Notes under the pieces: model-generated
The model's database searches: none
What the model was told of the DNA's origin: nothing
What the model saw: the letters and a program-made list of their open reading frames with translations, nothing else
Part shown: piece by piece, positions 33,926 to 45,606 of the stretch
Layout: each line of letters starts with the position of its first letter
How positions within the stretch are numbered: position 1 is the stretch's first letter
Position numbers and translations under genes: made by a program
Assembly (NCBI GenBank): GCA_905250115.1
Contig: CAJNOI010000190.1
Coordinates: 69,483-133,482 of the forward strand
DNA: 64,000 nt
Source: Adineta steineri
Taxonomy: Eukaryota; Rotifera; Eurotatoria; Adinetida; Adinetidae
Reading direction: 5' to 3'

Positions 33926-36669
33926 ATGGATTTTGTCATTAGTGATAGTGAAGAACAAAAAGCATATCATATTCGTCGCATTCAAGATATAGCTGTAGAA
34001 TCACTCGAAATGCTTCCACCAATCAGTGGTATTGAAGATATGTCACTGGTTCCACTTGAAGATGCTGTTGAACCACTAATACCATTTTTACCTGATATTG
34101 CATATTATGTCACTATTGTTAAACAACGATGTCAAAGGCAACCAGTTGACAGATTATCAAATGATGAATCAGCTTCAATTATGATTTATACAATGGGATG
34201 GAAACCAATTGATCAATGCCTTCATGTGGCTTTAAATAAAATCCTTCGATCAAAAGAACGAAATCAACTTGAACCATGGCTTCTTTATCTTAAATTATTT
34301 CTTACTGCCCTATCACGTCTTCCATCTATTCATCAAAAGATTTATCGTGAAATTGAATTCGATTTAAGTGAACGATATAAAACAGATGAAATGATTGTCT
34401 GGTGTGGATTTAATTCTTGTAGTATATCAACCGATGTTTTACAAGTTGAAAAACAAAATGTGCGAACATTATTGACTATTGAATGTATTTCTAGAAAAAA
34501 TATTCGTCAACATTCTTATTTTGAATCAGAAGATGAAATTCTTCTTTTTCCTATGACACAATTCAAAGTTCAAACTTGTTCTATTCACAACAATGACGTT
34601 TCTTCAATTGAATTACAAGAGATAGAACCACCCTCTCCTCTTATATATCCAATACTACATTCTCATACAGCAAAACCAACTTATGTTGCTAATTATAATT
34701 TTAATGGTATAGTATCAAAAAACGAATTACCATTTCATAAATATGATAAATTAAAAATCATTGATAAACATTCGTAAGTAATTTTTTTTTGTTTAATTAT
34801 TTCTCTTTTGATTTTGTTTTTGTAGTTTTAAAGATTGGTGGTCAGCGAAAAATCTTCGAACTAACCAACCTGGTTATGTTCCAGCAAACCACATCTCATC
34901 AATAATCGACTTAACAACATGCGAGTAAGTTTTTAAAAAAATGCGAAAATATTAAATTTCGTTGTAGATGGTATTTTAATGAAACAAATCGTCATGATGC
35001 TAAACGATTTCTTCAACAAGCACATAATGGAAAAGAAACTTTTTTAATTCGACCTTCGGATACAAATCAAAGTAAAATTATTTCATATATTTTCAATAAT
35101 TTCATTTTTTTCTATTGAAGGTGAAGAATCATTATCTATTCTTGATTTTAATGAAGATAAACAACATTTTCATGTTAAACATTATCGTATTCTTCGAACA
35201 GATCAAGGCTTATATTATATTAGTAGAAAAAGCACTTTTCCATCATTACAAAATCTTGTTAATCATTATCAAAGTAAATCATTAAATTGAGTAGTTCCAT
35301 GGGGTGTCAAACACAAACTATTCAAAAAACCTTCTTTTCCCTCAAACTTTGTAGAGCTTTCTTCGCTGATCATTTCCGTATGAAGAAGTTTTGAACTCTA
35401 TTAAATTTCCTTATAAAATACAGTCGATTCAAGATCAGAGACTCGACTTTTTTCTATATTTTATAAGGAAACTTTATAGAGTTCAAAACTTCTTCATACG
35501 CAAATGATTAGCGAAAAAAGCTCTACAAAGTTTGAGGAAAAAGAAAGTTTTTTAAATACTTTGTTTGATACCCCATGGAACTATCCAATTTCATTATTTT
35601 GTGTGTGTTTTTTATAAAGTAAAAACTGATGGTCTTTGCTGTTTACTTACATATCCATGTCAAAAAATCGAACCAACTGTTCATGATGGTTTATCAGAAT
35701 TAGATCGTTGTCAACTTTCGAGTACTGAATTACTCAGTCAAGATTATTATAATGAAGTTTATAAAGGTACATATGGACAACATAATGTTGCTATTAAATC
35801 TATGAAAATAAATGATAAAAATCGATTTCTTCATGAAGCAAAAATAATGAAAGAACTTGAACATGAAAATATTGTATGCTTATATGGTGTATGTACATTA
35901 GAAGAACCAATATTGATTGTAATGGAGTTTATGAAATATGGATGTCTATTAAATTATTTACGTGATGGACCAGGACAAAATATCGAATTAAGGACTATAT
36001 TGGATTTTATTGTACAAGTAAATAAGACAAAACTTTTGTTAGAAAAAAGAAATTTTGTCTATATTTAGATTATAAATGGGATGATTTATCTTGGAGAAAA
36101 AGGTTATGTTCATTCTGATTTAACTGGTAAATTTATGTTAAGAATAACATAAAATTTTTAAGTTTTTTTTTAAGCTCGAAATATATATGTTGGAAAATGT
36201 GATATTGTTAAAATAGGTGGTTTTGGTTTAGCAAAACAACTTGAAGATGATCGTTCGACAATTGATGAAGAGTCTCAACTATCAATTGGATGGACTGCAC
36301 CAGAAATCGTAATAACAAATGAATATACAATTAAGTCAGATGTATGGAGCTTTGGTTTTCTTCTTTATGAAATTATTTTCTATATTTCAATTCCATATCT
36401 TCAATATTCAGTTAAGGAAATATTACAAAAAGTACTTGATGGTTATCAGTTGGAGAAAGTAAAATTTGATCTTTTTTTATATTTTTATTTATAATGATGA
36501 TATTTTTTAGCCAAATGATTGTCATGAGCAATATTATGAAATAATGTGTTCTTGTTGGCAAAACAATCCTGATAATCGTCCAACATTTCAAACACTCTCC
36601 ACGTGTTTTGATGAATTTATCAAACAACTTGACTTGAGCGATGAAAATAGCATTTATACTGAAGTTTAA
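33926..36669 (+). CDS. ART-SH3-SH2-tyrosine kinase-like fusion (kinase probably inactive)
   Basis: Eight exons (33926-34773, 34826-34924, 34968-35071, 35121-35273, 35620-36017, 36069-36126, 36175-36458, 36511-36669) sum to 2103 bp, 700 residues. Residues ~60-235 match an arginine-type ADP-ribosyltransferase: IYREIEFDLS (R), FNSCSISTDV (S-x-S) and ESEDEILLFP (E-x-E). Residues ~250-316 are an SH3 (YVANYNFNG, DWW, GYVPANHI). Residues ~317-415 are an SH2 (WYFNE, FLIRPSDTN, HFHVKHYRIL). From ~432 a kinase domain has VAIK (K461) and HSDLTARN, but the DFG site is GFG (569-571) and the glycine loop is lost (LLSQDYYNEVYKG). WTAPE and the C-lobe are intact; the tail has IYTEV. It is likely a cytosolic adaptor/NAD-using signalling protein. 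Confidence 0.85.
35292..35583. mobile_element. foldback MITE with TA target, in kinase-gene intron
   Basis: TA flanks a 288-bp element starting GTTCCATGGGGTGTCAAACA. The right end, read inward, starts GTTCCATGGGGTATCAAACA. The arms match imperfectly for about 130 bp (for example CTTTGTAGAGCTTT, GAAGAAGTTTTGAACTCTA), leaving a short loop near 35420-35445. A TA duplication suggests the Tc1/mariner group. It fills the intron between the SH2 and kinase exons. Confidence 0.8.
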
Positions 36670-36936
36670 TTACATAGAAATGCCATGAGGGTGTGGTAAA
36701 TAACTATTGTATATGAGAAAAAAACTGTAGTTTAGATAACTTTTATTGTAGTAAGAAAAAAGAAAGGTTAAATTTCAATAATATGTTTTTTGTTGAAAAA
36801 TATTAAAACATTTTAGAATATAATAAAATAGGAATGCGTATTAGAAAATTCACAAGAGAACATAAGATACGTGTTTCAATTTGTATAATAAAAGTTTTCT
36901 CACTCTTGTTGAATACTTGCTAACAAACATATAATA

Positions 36937-36985
36937 AGGGTGGGTGTGAGTATAGTGTATTGAACTCACGCCCACACACACTCTT
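36937..36985. repeat. telomere-like hairpin
   Basis: AAGGGTGGGTGTGAGTATAG, then CTCACGCCCACACACACTCTT. Preceded by GAATACTTGCTAACAAACAT, a word that recurs as GAATACTTGCCAACAAACAT at 44037. Confidence 0.6.
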
Positions 36986-37609
36986 TCAGGGTAAGTTGTG
37001 CAACGGTCTTACTATGTTTTTTTGAAATTGTCAAATTTTTACCAATAAAATCAGTATCGTCGAAGCTATTTTAGTGATTTTAAACGACTTATCAATGCCT
37101 TCGAAGTTTTTACAGTATGAGAGAAAAAATGACTTCATCTTGCTAGTACTAGAACTGAACATCTGCTACACCTCTGACCAAGTGCAGTTGAATCATGAAA
37201 AGAGGATCCACCTGAAGCTATGAATAACAATATCTCATGATTTTCGTTGTATGATGAATATATACGTCCTTGTGCTTCTTTCTTTCGGACTTTTTTTGTC
37301 CTGTGATATCGTCTGATAAGACTGCGCGCATTTTCTCTTACATTTTAACAGAGTGACTTTTAAAACGAGAAGAAAAAATGGCAATGACCACGAATGAAGT
37401 CAACAGATTCATCTGTAATAAAATATTGTTCCAAATAAGATAAGCAACAAAGATACAACAAATTATTTTTATTTGTTCTTTCGTTTGCTGCATTCACTGA
37501 TTATTGTCTTTTTCTGTAAGCTTTGCTGAATTACAAATGAAGTCTATGATCTTTTTTGTTTCAAAATGAATTTTGAAAAAAAAATGAGTCTCACTTTCTC
37601 TAAGAAGCA

Positions 37610-37720
37610 GAGTGTGAATGTGATTGATTGGGTGTGGATGTGAGCGAAAGTATTGTCATCTTCTTGCCCATATTCACAGCTATGTAAACACCCACACTCT
37701 CACCCACACCTTTAAGATTT
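37610..37720. repeat. telomere-like hairpin (long)
   Basis: AGAGTGTGAATGTGATTG and GGGTGTGGATGTGAGCG on the left; ACACCCACACTCTCACCC and ACACCTTTAAGAT on the right. Confidence 0.65.
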
Positions 37721-37969
37721 AATCAACCGAAGGATTTCATTCGAATTAAAAGTAAATAAAACATAGTGGGCAAAAATGTCATTAACAAATATATACTGTC
37801 TGTATGCTTGTTCTTTCAACTTACACAGTTTGATTCTTTTATTTTGTTTGACTTGTGGGAAAAACCTTGAGATAAAATATTAATGGGAGAAAGAGAACGT
37901 TGTCGCTTAAGTGATGAAATATAAATAATTAATATTCTTTTTTCGGTGTATATAAAGAAGACTGACAAA

Positions 37970-38125
37970 AGAAATTGTCGCAATATAAGAATAGGAAAGG
38001 AAATTGTCTCAATATAAGAGTCTGGGAAAAAATCGTCGTAGTATGAGATTCTCGGAAAAAAGTTGTCGCAGTGAAAGAGTCTAGGAAAAAAATCGTCGCA
38101 ATATAAGAGAGTGTGAAAAAAAATC
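37970..38125. repeat. 30-bp minisatellite, about five units
   Basis: Units of the form GTCGCAATATAAGAGTCT followed by a GGAAAAAAA tract, with point differences between units. It stays open on the minus strand (YCDDFFPRLF-like 10-residue repeats), but there is no other sign of coding. Confidence 0.65.
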
Positions 38126-38803
38126 AAAGTACTATAAATGCAACGTCTGCATAGAGTACCATGCATAAATAAGAGATATGGATGCTGTTAAGGTGAGAAC
38201 ACGAGAATGCGTAGAAACTGGATTTATAATACTTTCGATATTTTTTTTTCACACAATTCGTTTTTTTCGTATTCATTCCTTTTAAAAGCACATTTCATTT
38301 TTGCACTTAAAGTTGAGACAGTTGTCAATGAATAATTTCATGGATACCGTGTAAGTGTATACAACCATTTCTATCATAAAACAATAATTATTATTATGAT
38401 TTATGGTTTTCTCGATATTTTACTGTAAAATAAAAGACTTTTTTAATACCTTGTACAAAATTTAAAAAAAAAATTGGGCTCGTTACTGCTTAGAAGTATA
38501 ATTAAACTATAACATTGCATACTGTGTCGTGTTTATCTGTTTGATTCATGATGAAGTTTTGACTTACAGCTTTTCAAAAATTTTCAGGATATCGAATTAG
38601 GTCAGTATTGTAAGGATGCGATATATTAGATTACTGCTTTTAACATGTGTTCATTCAGAAAAGAAATTTAGAATTTTTTCATCAAATGAGAATTTTATTG
38701 TTCTCACTCTCTTGCCTGTTGAGCAGTTATTTCTTTTGAATCGATTCAAATGCATTACTATAAATAATTATATTGTTTCTATTATTTCAATGAGATTATT
38801 TAA

Positions 38804-41800
38804 ATGCGTGTAACTCCTGAAAAATGCCGAATGCCGATGTCATCGACACATCACATCGTTGATGTAATTCCTCGTGGATCGGTTTCATCGTTGAAACATT
38901 CCGGTTCAGAAAATAAATCCTATCATAAATTAATTTCGTATGATGTCATTGAAGAAAAGTCAGCTCAACAACTACTATACGAGGTATGTAAGAAAACTTG
39001 TCTTTCACATATTTAAATTGACGAATGATTGATGATTTAGGCAGCTCAAGAGCGTGATCAACAGCGTGATCAACATAAGGTCAAAGAAAAATGGGTGGCA
39101 TTCGTCGCAAAACTGGAAAACTATATTGGTAACAAGAAATACAGAAAACAATTGGTCAACAATCTGGATGACAAAAAACAATGGGCCCCTCTTCATTATG
39201 CCGTTTTCATGAACAACACATTTGTTTGTAACCGCTTGGCTGGTAAGACAGTGGTTTTGGACGAATCGACTAATGAGACATTCAATTCAAAAGATTTTCG
39301 ATGTGGTCTGTATCATATTAGTATTTTTAAAAATTACTTTTAGACTTCATTCTTTTATTCTCAAGATATTAACATTCTCACTGGTAATGGAGAAAATGTT
39401 CTTCACATTGCCGCTCGATCAAGTTCTATTTGGGAGGTACGTATTCATTCATTCATTAGTACGATAGAAAATAAGAGACTACAAAAGAATATAAATGATC
39501 ATCTATTTGTTACTACTACTCGTCTAAAATTACAAAAAGGTTTCTGTTAAAATGTCAAAAAGATAATGGATATTTTATTACAGCATAATACATTGGCGGC
39601 AGGTGGAAATGATGGATCCTCAATGGCTTTTATTAAAGAACTCATAAAACGTGGAGCAGATGTCAATCATCCTGACGATGAAGGTCGTACACCACTTCAT
39701 CTGGCTGTCATGGGAAATCATTTACCATTTGTCAACTACTTGATAAAAGAAACGAAAGCAGATAAATACGTGAGAATTAAAGAAGAACACACTGTTACAT
39801 TCTACAACGCTCTATCTTATAATTTAATGTTATAGGCCATAACCGCATTGCGTGCCAATATACTCCATCTTGCTTTTATCCCCAGTGGACAGCCTGAATC
39901 CGAATTGCATGATATGTTTAAGTACATCATGGGAGAACCAGATTCAGACATAGAAGAAAAGAAACTTCCATGGGCAGACAAAGCGGCGAAATTTGCTCGA
40001 CAGCATACACTAGACAATCGAACACCACTAATAAATGCCGTTTGTCATCCAAAGATCACAGAAAATATTGTGAAAACGCTTATCAACAAAATGAAAATGC
40101 ATCCTGAAGGTATTACAATCCATTTTTCAATAAACTAATTACCCTTAGAATCATCTATAGATCAAGTTGAGCAAATTCAACTAATTATGGCTTTTGAGCA
40201 AGCAGCAAAAGGGCGCTGCCCAAAATTTGATCATCTTCGCCCTATTATTCAAGCTTGTGAACCTAATATAATTGATCAACTCGTTCATTTCCCATGTCGA
40301 TACAATAACCTTGAGCTTCTTAAATGGCTGATTGATCCAGTTGCACAAAATAGGACATCATGCAAAGTGAATGCGCGTGATCATGCTGGTTACACACCGT
40401 TGCTCACAGCCGTCTTCTATAGATCGAAGGAATGCGTTGAATATTTGCTCAAGGTTAGTATGTATTTGCAAAACAGTGCTTCTAATATATATATAAAGAA
40501 ATTAAAAATATGAAAATATTACTGATTAAAATAATATGTTTTAGGACACAACCGACAATCAACTCATTGATGAAACGAATCAGGATGGCGAAAATATTCT
40601 TCATATTTGTGCCAAACATAAAAAATCTGAAGATTTACTCGACATGATATTGGATCGAGCTGCTTCTCCAGAGCTCCATGAAAAGGCAGATAATAATGGA
40701 AACTGGCCTCTACATGTAGCTGCAAGCACCAGTCATAAGAATGTATTCGAAAAACTCCTCCTCAAGCCCTTATCATACAAAAAATCGCCCTTGTCAACTA
40801 AAAATGCTCAAGGTCAAACTGTTGTTCACATAGCCACAGAAGCGATGCCTCCGCGTATTGGACCCGATCGCCATTACGTTGAGAAAGATCATTCTTCGGA
40901 AGAAAAGAATTCTACACGTGAAGCCTCCGACGAAAAAGACGATGAAGGAAACGATGAAGGAAACTATGAAGAAGACGACGAAGAAAGCAAGGATAGAAAT
41001 TTTGGCTTGCCTATTCTTCGATGCATATATAACAGATTTCCTGAAGAAAGAGAATACCTTCCAATCTTCTTCCAACGAAACGACGATCGACAAACCTGCT
41101 TGCATTTAGCAGCTGCAAAAGGTAATTAGAGTAGAGATTTATGAAAGGAGAAAGGATTCTGTCTGTCTACAATTTAACATAAAAAGTTTTGTGAGAATCG
41201 AGCATCATGCTTACGAAGAAAATCATATTATAAAAAGTGTTTGTTGGATAGACCACGGCTGATTAGATTTCTAAGGGAGAAGTATTTTTTTCTGTCATTA
41301 TTTTTAGTTAAATCTTTTTTGATAGGTGCACTAAAAATTGTCAAATTTTTGGTCGAAACGGTTCATCTTGAGGTTGATACTATAGCAGATCGTCGTCTGA
41401 CTCCTCTTCATCTTGCATGTCAAAATGGACACCGAAAAACAATTGCTTACCTCATTCAAAAACGTGCTTCGGCAACATTGCGTAATGCTGAATTGCACAA
41501 TTGCTTAGATATTGCCATTGTGAATCAACATGAAGACATCGTTAAGGAACTTCTTACACTTCCCAATTGGCGTGATTTAATGCGAAATTCTCATCCAGTT
41601 AAAGATACGGAAGCTTATGATACACCAATGCGAAAACTGATTCGATATATGCCAAATGTCACTATATGGATGATCGATAGAAATTTAACTCGAACAGTTG
41701 GCGGACATGCAAATCATGTTTTTAAGAAATTATACGATTATGAATTCTATGAGGATATTTCTCTTGTCAGAAAATGGTATACTCAAGGTACGGACAGTTT

Positions 41801-43790
41801 ATCAAGTTTCTTGTACTTCATAGCAAAATTTGATATGATTATTTCAATTATAATTCTATCGGCTCTCTAGATTGTAAACAGTTATTGTTAGTTTTTCTTT
41901 CCCCGTCGAATCACTGTTTTTTCAGTAATACAAGTGATACCGGTTATTTACGTGTATGTATAATAAAGTCTTATGAAAAAGTAGGAGTTCAATGAAAATA
42001 TCTTCAAAGACAAAAAAGTAATTCATAAACAGAAACTGACTTTTGTCTACTTCTGTAACCAATAAATTTCACTGCCAAATGGCGTACGTAAGAGTCTTTA
42101 TTAGGTTAAATAAATGTTCGCCGATGCGTTGGATTCCATTCTAGAGAAGGGAGATTAGAGACAGGAAAATCTATCTTGCATCATTGTAGTTCTTAACACA
42201 TAAGGTTAATTCTTATTTATAAAATGTAAACTTTTTCTCAGTAGTATTAATCTTTTCGAGACTGAAACAATGTCGATCAATATAAAAATATAACATATTT
42301 ATCTGAGAGACAAAAAAAAATAAGAACAAATAAAATTTTTTTATAAGTAATCTTTATTGATAATAGGCTTTCAATTACCCAACGAGGAAGAGACATGTTC
42401 CGAGCGGTGGCATCGACGAGGATGTGGCACATTACTTTATTGCAGTTGCTGTTGTTGTCCCACAAAGTCGAATAATGAATCAAACGATATGGTGGCTTAT
42501 ACCGATGATGCATATACACTTGTTAGTAATCATCCTCTTTTTATCGCCGGCTCACAATCTAAATGTCCTGCCTTGGTCGAACATCCCTATAATATTTGCT
42601 TACGTAGTCAAATGTACAGTAAGTATGGATTTTTCAGAGTGCGACTACTAACTTTCTTACTCTATGGTTGTTTCCTTGGTCTTTTGACAACTATTATTCT
42701 TTTGGGTAAACAACCTGAATATTTTTTTGCAAAAACAAATCGAAATATGACAAATGATCTCGATACATGCGCAATCGTATCAAAAAATCTAACAGCTGCC
42801 AATGATCCTGAAGCATTACAAACAACGAGTTATAAGAGAGTGAAAAAAAGTTATTACGCTTTTCTTATAACATTGGCTTTTAAAAATATCATTCTCATAG
42901 TTACACTCTTTCCCAGAATCACTCGAATAGCTAGTTCTCTGCCAGAAATTTGTGCACTCGTTCTCTCATTTGTTTACGTTTATGACTGGACGGATTGGCA
43001 AAGTCCCGTTATTATTCGTTGCCCAATTCAATATCAAATTGGTGCTCTGGGTTTACTAGTAGCATGGATCAATCTTCTAGGATATGTCAAACGTACATCA
43101 TATTTGAACATCGGAATCTTTGTTGCTATGCTTCAATTGATTGCCTTCAAATTTCTTAAATTTATTCCAGTTTTACTTGTTATTATCTGCGGTTTCGGCT
43201 TCACTTATTGGATGCTTATACAAAATCAACAACCATTTCAAACACCTATAGAAGCATTGCTACGCACTGGTTTTCTTGTGTTTGACATAGGCTACGAAGA
43301 TCGTTTGTATGGTACTGAACCGTATTATTATCCACTTCTTTATCTCATTCTTATTCTCACTGCCATTGTCTTCTGCATTTTTATTCTCAACTTACTCATA
43401 AGTAAGATAAATTTTATAAGATCTTGAAGAGGATCGAATGAGTAATAATATTTGTTATTTTTAGGTTTGGCTGTTGGAGAACTTCCTTCATTAACTGATC
43501 GTGGAACATTATGGCAATCACAAATGCTTTATCTTCTTCTTTCTGATTATAGTATTGTCATGATTCAATTTACACGCTTATTAAATTGTATATCTTGTGG
43601 CAGACTTCGACGTATTATACGCAAGAAATTGCAAAATGGTAAATCGCATCGTGAACCAATTGTTATTATCGAAGCAGATCACAAACATAATCAATACAAA
43701 AAATTATGGCAATATGCAAAAGAAAACATTTTCGGCGAAAAAATTCATAATGATGTTACACAAAAAAATACTTCGACAAGTGTCAAATAG
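38804..43790 (+). CDS. TRPA-like ankyrin-repeat cation channel
   Basis: Ten exons (38804-38983, 39041-39305, 39366-39436, 39584-39769, 39836-40109, 40149-40453, 40545-41121, 41326-41787, 42367-43401, 43465-43790) sum to 3681 bp, 1226 residues. The N-terminal two thirds carry ankyrin repeats (APLHYAVFMNN, ENVLHIAARS, RTPLHLAVMGN, YTPLLTAVFY, NWPLHVAAST, QTCLHLAAAKG, LTPLHLACQNGH). An acidic insert (KDDEGNDEGNYEEDDEE, residues ~580-600) interrupts them. From about residue 865 come six TM helices with a pore loop before TM6, then ILNLLISLAVGELPSL, the end-of-TM6 signature of TRPA channels (usually NLLIGLAVGDI). TRPA channels are plasma-membrane cation channels gated by irritants, temperature or touch; the stimulus here is unknown. 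The start codon is the first in-frame ATG of the exon. Confidence 0.88.
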
Positions 43791-44463
43791 ACTGAAAAAC
43801 AGTAAAAAGCTAATTTTCTATTCCTGATTTATCATTATCAACACCTTTATTATTTAAATAAATTCATTATTTTTCCTTCGATTTTTATTGTCTTTTTATA
43901 TTGAGAAAAATATTACAAAAAAAGAGGATGGATATAAGTGTGAGTGCAGATATGAATATCGATCTTCCCCACATCCACACCCACCCTGCTCAAAACGAAT
44001 ATAATTTTCTCATTCATAATTCAAAAATTCTTATTTGAATACTTGCCAACAAACATATAATAATTTTGTTGTTAATGTAGTAGACGTTATTTGTGTAAGA
44101 AACGATTAAAATGAAGCATGTTTCTTAAATGAATGTGAACGAATATTTTTATATTTGTTCTTCCAATGCCACTACTACAAAATTTTCAAGCACATGGTTA
44201 CTTTGTTATTGAAAAAAAAATGTCTTACGCGGAATTTACGATAGAGAATTATTCGTGTGGAAGAAAAGGTAATCGAAAGACATCCGAGTGAATTTCAGTT
44301 GATACTAACGCAATTTTACAAGAAAAGAATTATTTTATATCTAGGAAGACATGAATTGGTATGATAAATACCTATAATTTTATGTGTATAGCACGAGCAT
44401 ATTTAAACAGTTTCAGTTGTTATTTTAATGAGCAATTTGCTTGCAGATTTTCTTAATTGACAA
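43791..44463. other. intergenic
   Basis: Holds one telomere-like hairpin and the repeated GAATACTTGCCAACAAACAT word. A TTGCTTGCAG acceptor-like site sits 15 bp before the next gene's ATG, so a 5' UTR intron is possible. Confidence 0.45.
43924..43990. repeat. telomere-like hairpin
   Basis: GAGGATGGATATAAGTGTGAG, spacer, then CCCACATCCACACCCACCCTG. Confidence 0.6.
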
Positions 44464-44929
44464 ATGAGATTTAGTTCAATATTAAACAAAGATTATAGTC
44501 AACGATTACGGTTCAAGAGAAGAATATGGATATTATTAATATTTATTATTATTCTAATCTATCTATTTTATATTATAATCAAAAATGATATATCTCTAAA
44601 GAAAACAACAATACAATTTTCTGATGTATCCTCTAAAAATTTTCTCGATGGTTGTCGTTACATTTACATTGATATGGGAACAAATATTGGTATACAAATT
44701 CGTAAACTTTATGAACCACAATTATATCCAAATGCATCTGTTGTTCCACTTTTTAAACGAATTTTTGGTAAACATACAAAAGAAGTTTGTTCAGTTGGTT
44801 TTGAAGCAAATCCTATTCATTCGAATTATTTAAAAGAATTTGAAAAATATTGTTTAAAACGTAAATATCGTGTAAAAATTTATACATCAACTGCTGTTAG
44901 TATTTCAAATGGAATTCAAGATTTTTATA
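44464..44929 (+). CDS. FkbM-type methyltransferase-like type II membrane protein (cut by gap)
   Basis: Reads 155 residues from ATG 44464 before running into the N gap. A basic N-terminus (RLRFKRR) precedes one TM helix (IWILLIFIIILIYLFYII, residues ~20-40), a Golgi-type type II topology. Then comes YIYIDMGTNIG, the D-x-G-x-N-x-G glycine-rich SAM-binding motif I, followed by VGFEANPIHS, the acidic E at the end of strand 2. These two together are typical of FkbM-family O-methyltransferases. The remainder of the fold is missing. Substrate unknown. Confidence 0.6.
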
Positions 44930-45029
44930 NNNNNNNNNNNNNNNNNNNNNNNNNNNNNNNNNNNNNNNNNNNNNNNNNNNNNNNNNNNNNNNNNNNNNNN
45001 NNNNNNNNNNNNNNNNNNNNNNNNNNNNN
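44930..45029. other. assembly gap (100 N)
   Basis: Exactly 100 N. It truncates the 3' end of a plus-strand gene and the 3' end of a minus-strand gene, so the true distance and content are unknown. Confidence 0.98.
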
Positions 45030-45606
45030 AACTTGTAAAACATTCAACTAACATTCTTTCTATAGCAACATTGGCAATAAACCAATTGTACATAGCAATA
45101 AGGGATACAGTAACAAATTTTGACATAATAAAACAATAGAAATCAGCAAATAAAGATGGTTGTGGTAATTTCTTAACATATGGAATTAGTGACGTAAATA
45201 CAATTTGTAATAAACCAATAAATATTGATACAATTGACAGCATTATCAAGTAGATTCCTAAGTTTGTTATACGTATTTTTTTGCATAAATATGTCTGTAA
45301 ACATAGTATTCCATTTAATATAAGAAATCCACCAAATAAACCACCAAGAATAGCTTGAGTTGTCGCTCCACCTATGGTTACTTCATCGAGAGGTATAAAA
45401 ATAGTCCATAAATTCCTAGATACTATTTCTTCTTCACATTTTTCACCAGTAAAACAAGGTAAACACAGACATGTAGGTTTAATTTTTTCATTAAAAATAC
45501 AATAACCATGATTTTCTACACAAGTGTTGTTCTCTGAATAACATAACGTTAAATTGTAAACATTTAAACAGTGAGAAATATCTTTTACACACTCATTGAC
45601 ATTCAT
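45030..45606 (-). CDS. EGF-like domain 7TM receptor (cut by gap)
   Basis: Minus-strand frame from ATG 45606, 192 residues to the gap. An EGF-like module with six or more cysteines (CVENHGYC, CLCLPCFTGEKC) is followed by TM1 (AILGGLFGGFLILNGILCL), TM2 (LGIYLIMLSIVSIFIGLLQIV) and TM3 ending in NVAIERMLVECF, where AIER fills the DRY position exactly as AIERAILVF does in the 17811-29038 receptor. The start MNVNECVKD lacks a signal peptide, so an upstream signal exon is likely but was not found. The rest of the 7TM bundle is lost. Inferred surface GPCR. Confidence 0.7.

Larger units (their letters stand above)
36670..38803. other. intergenic with hairpins and a minisatellite
   Basis: No supported gene. 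Holds a half telomere-like unit (GAGGGTGTGG, 36688-36697), two full hairpins (36937-36985, 37610-37720) and a 30-bp tandem repeat (37970-38125). Confidence 0.5.

Noticed and set aside
40794..41109. Frames antisense or out of frame in the TRPA acidic region
   Set aside because: The in-frame ankyrin exon explains the sequence; these are shadows.
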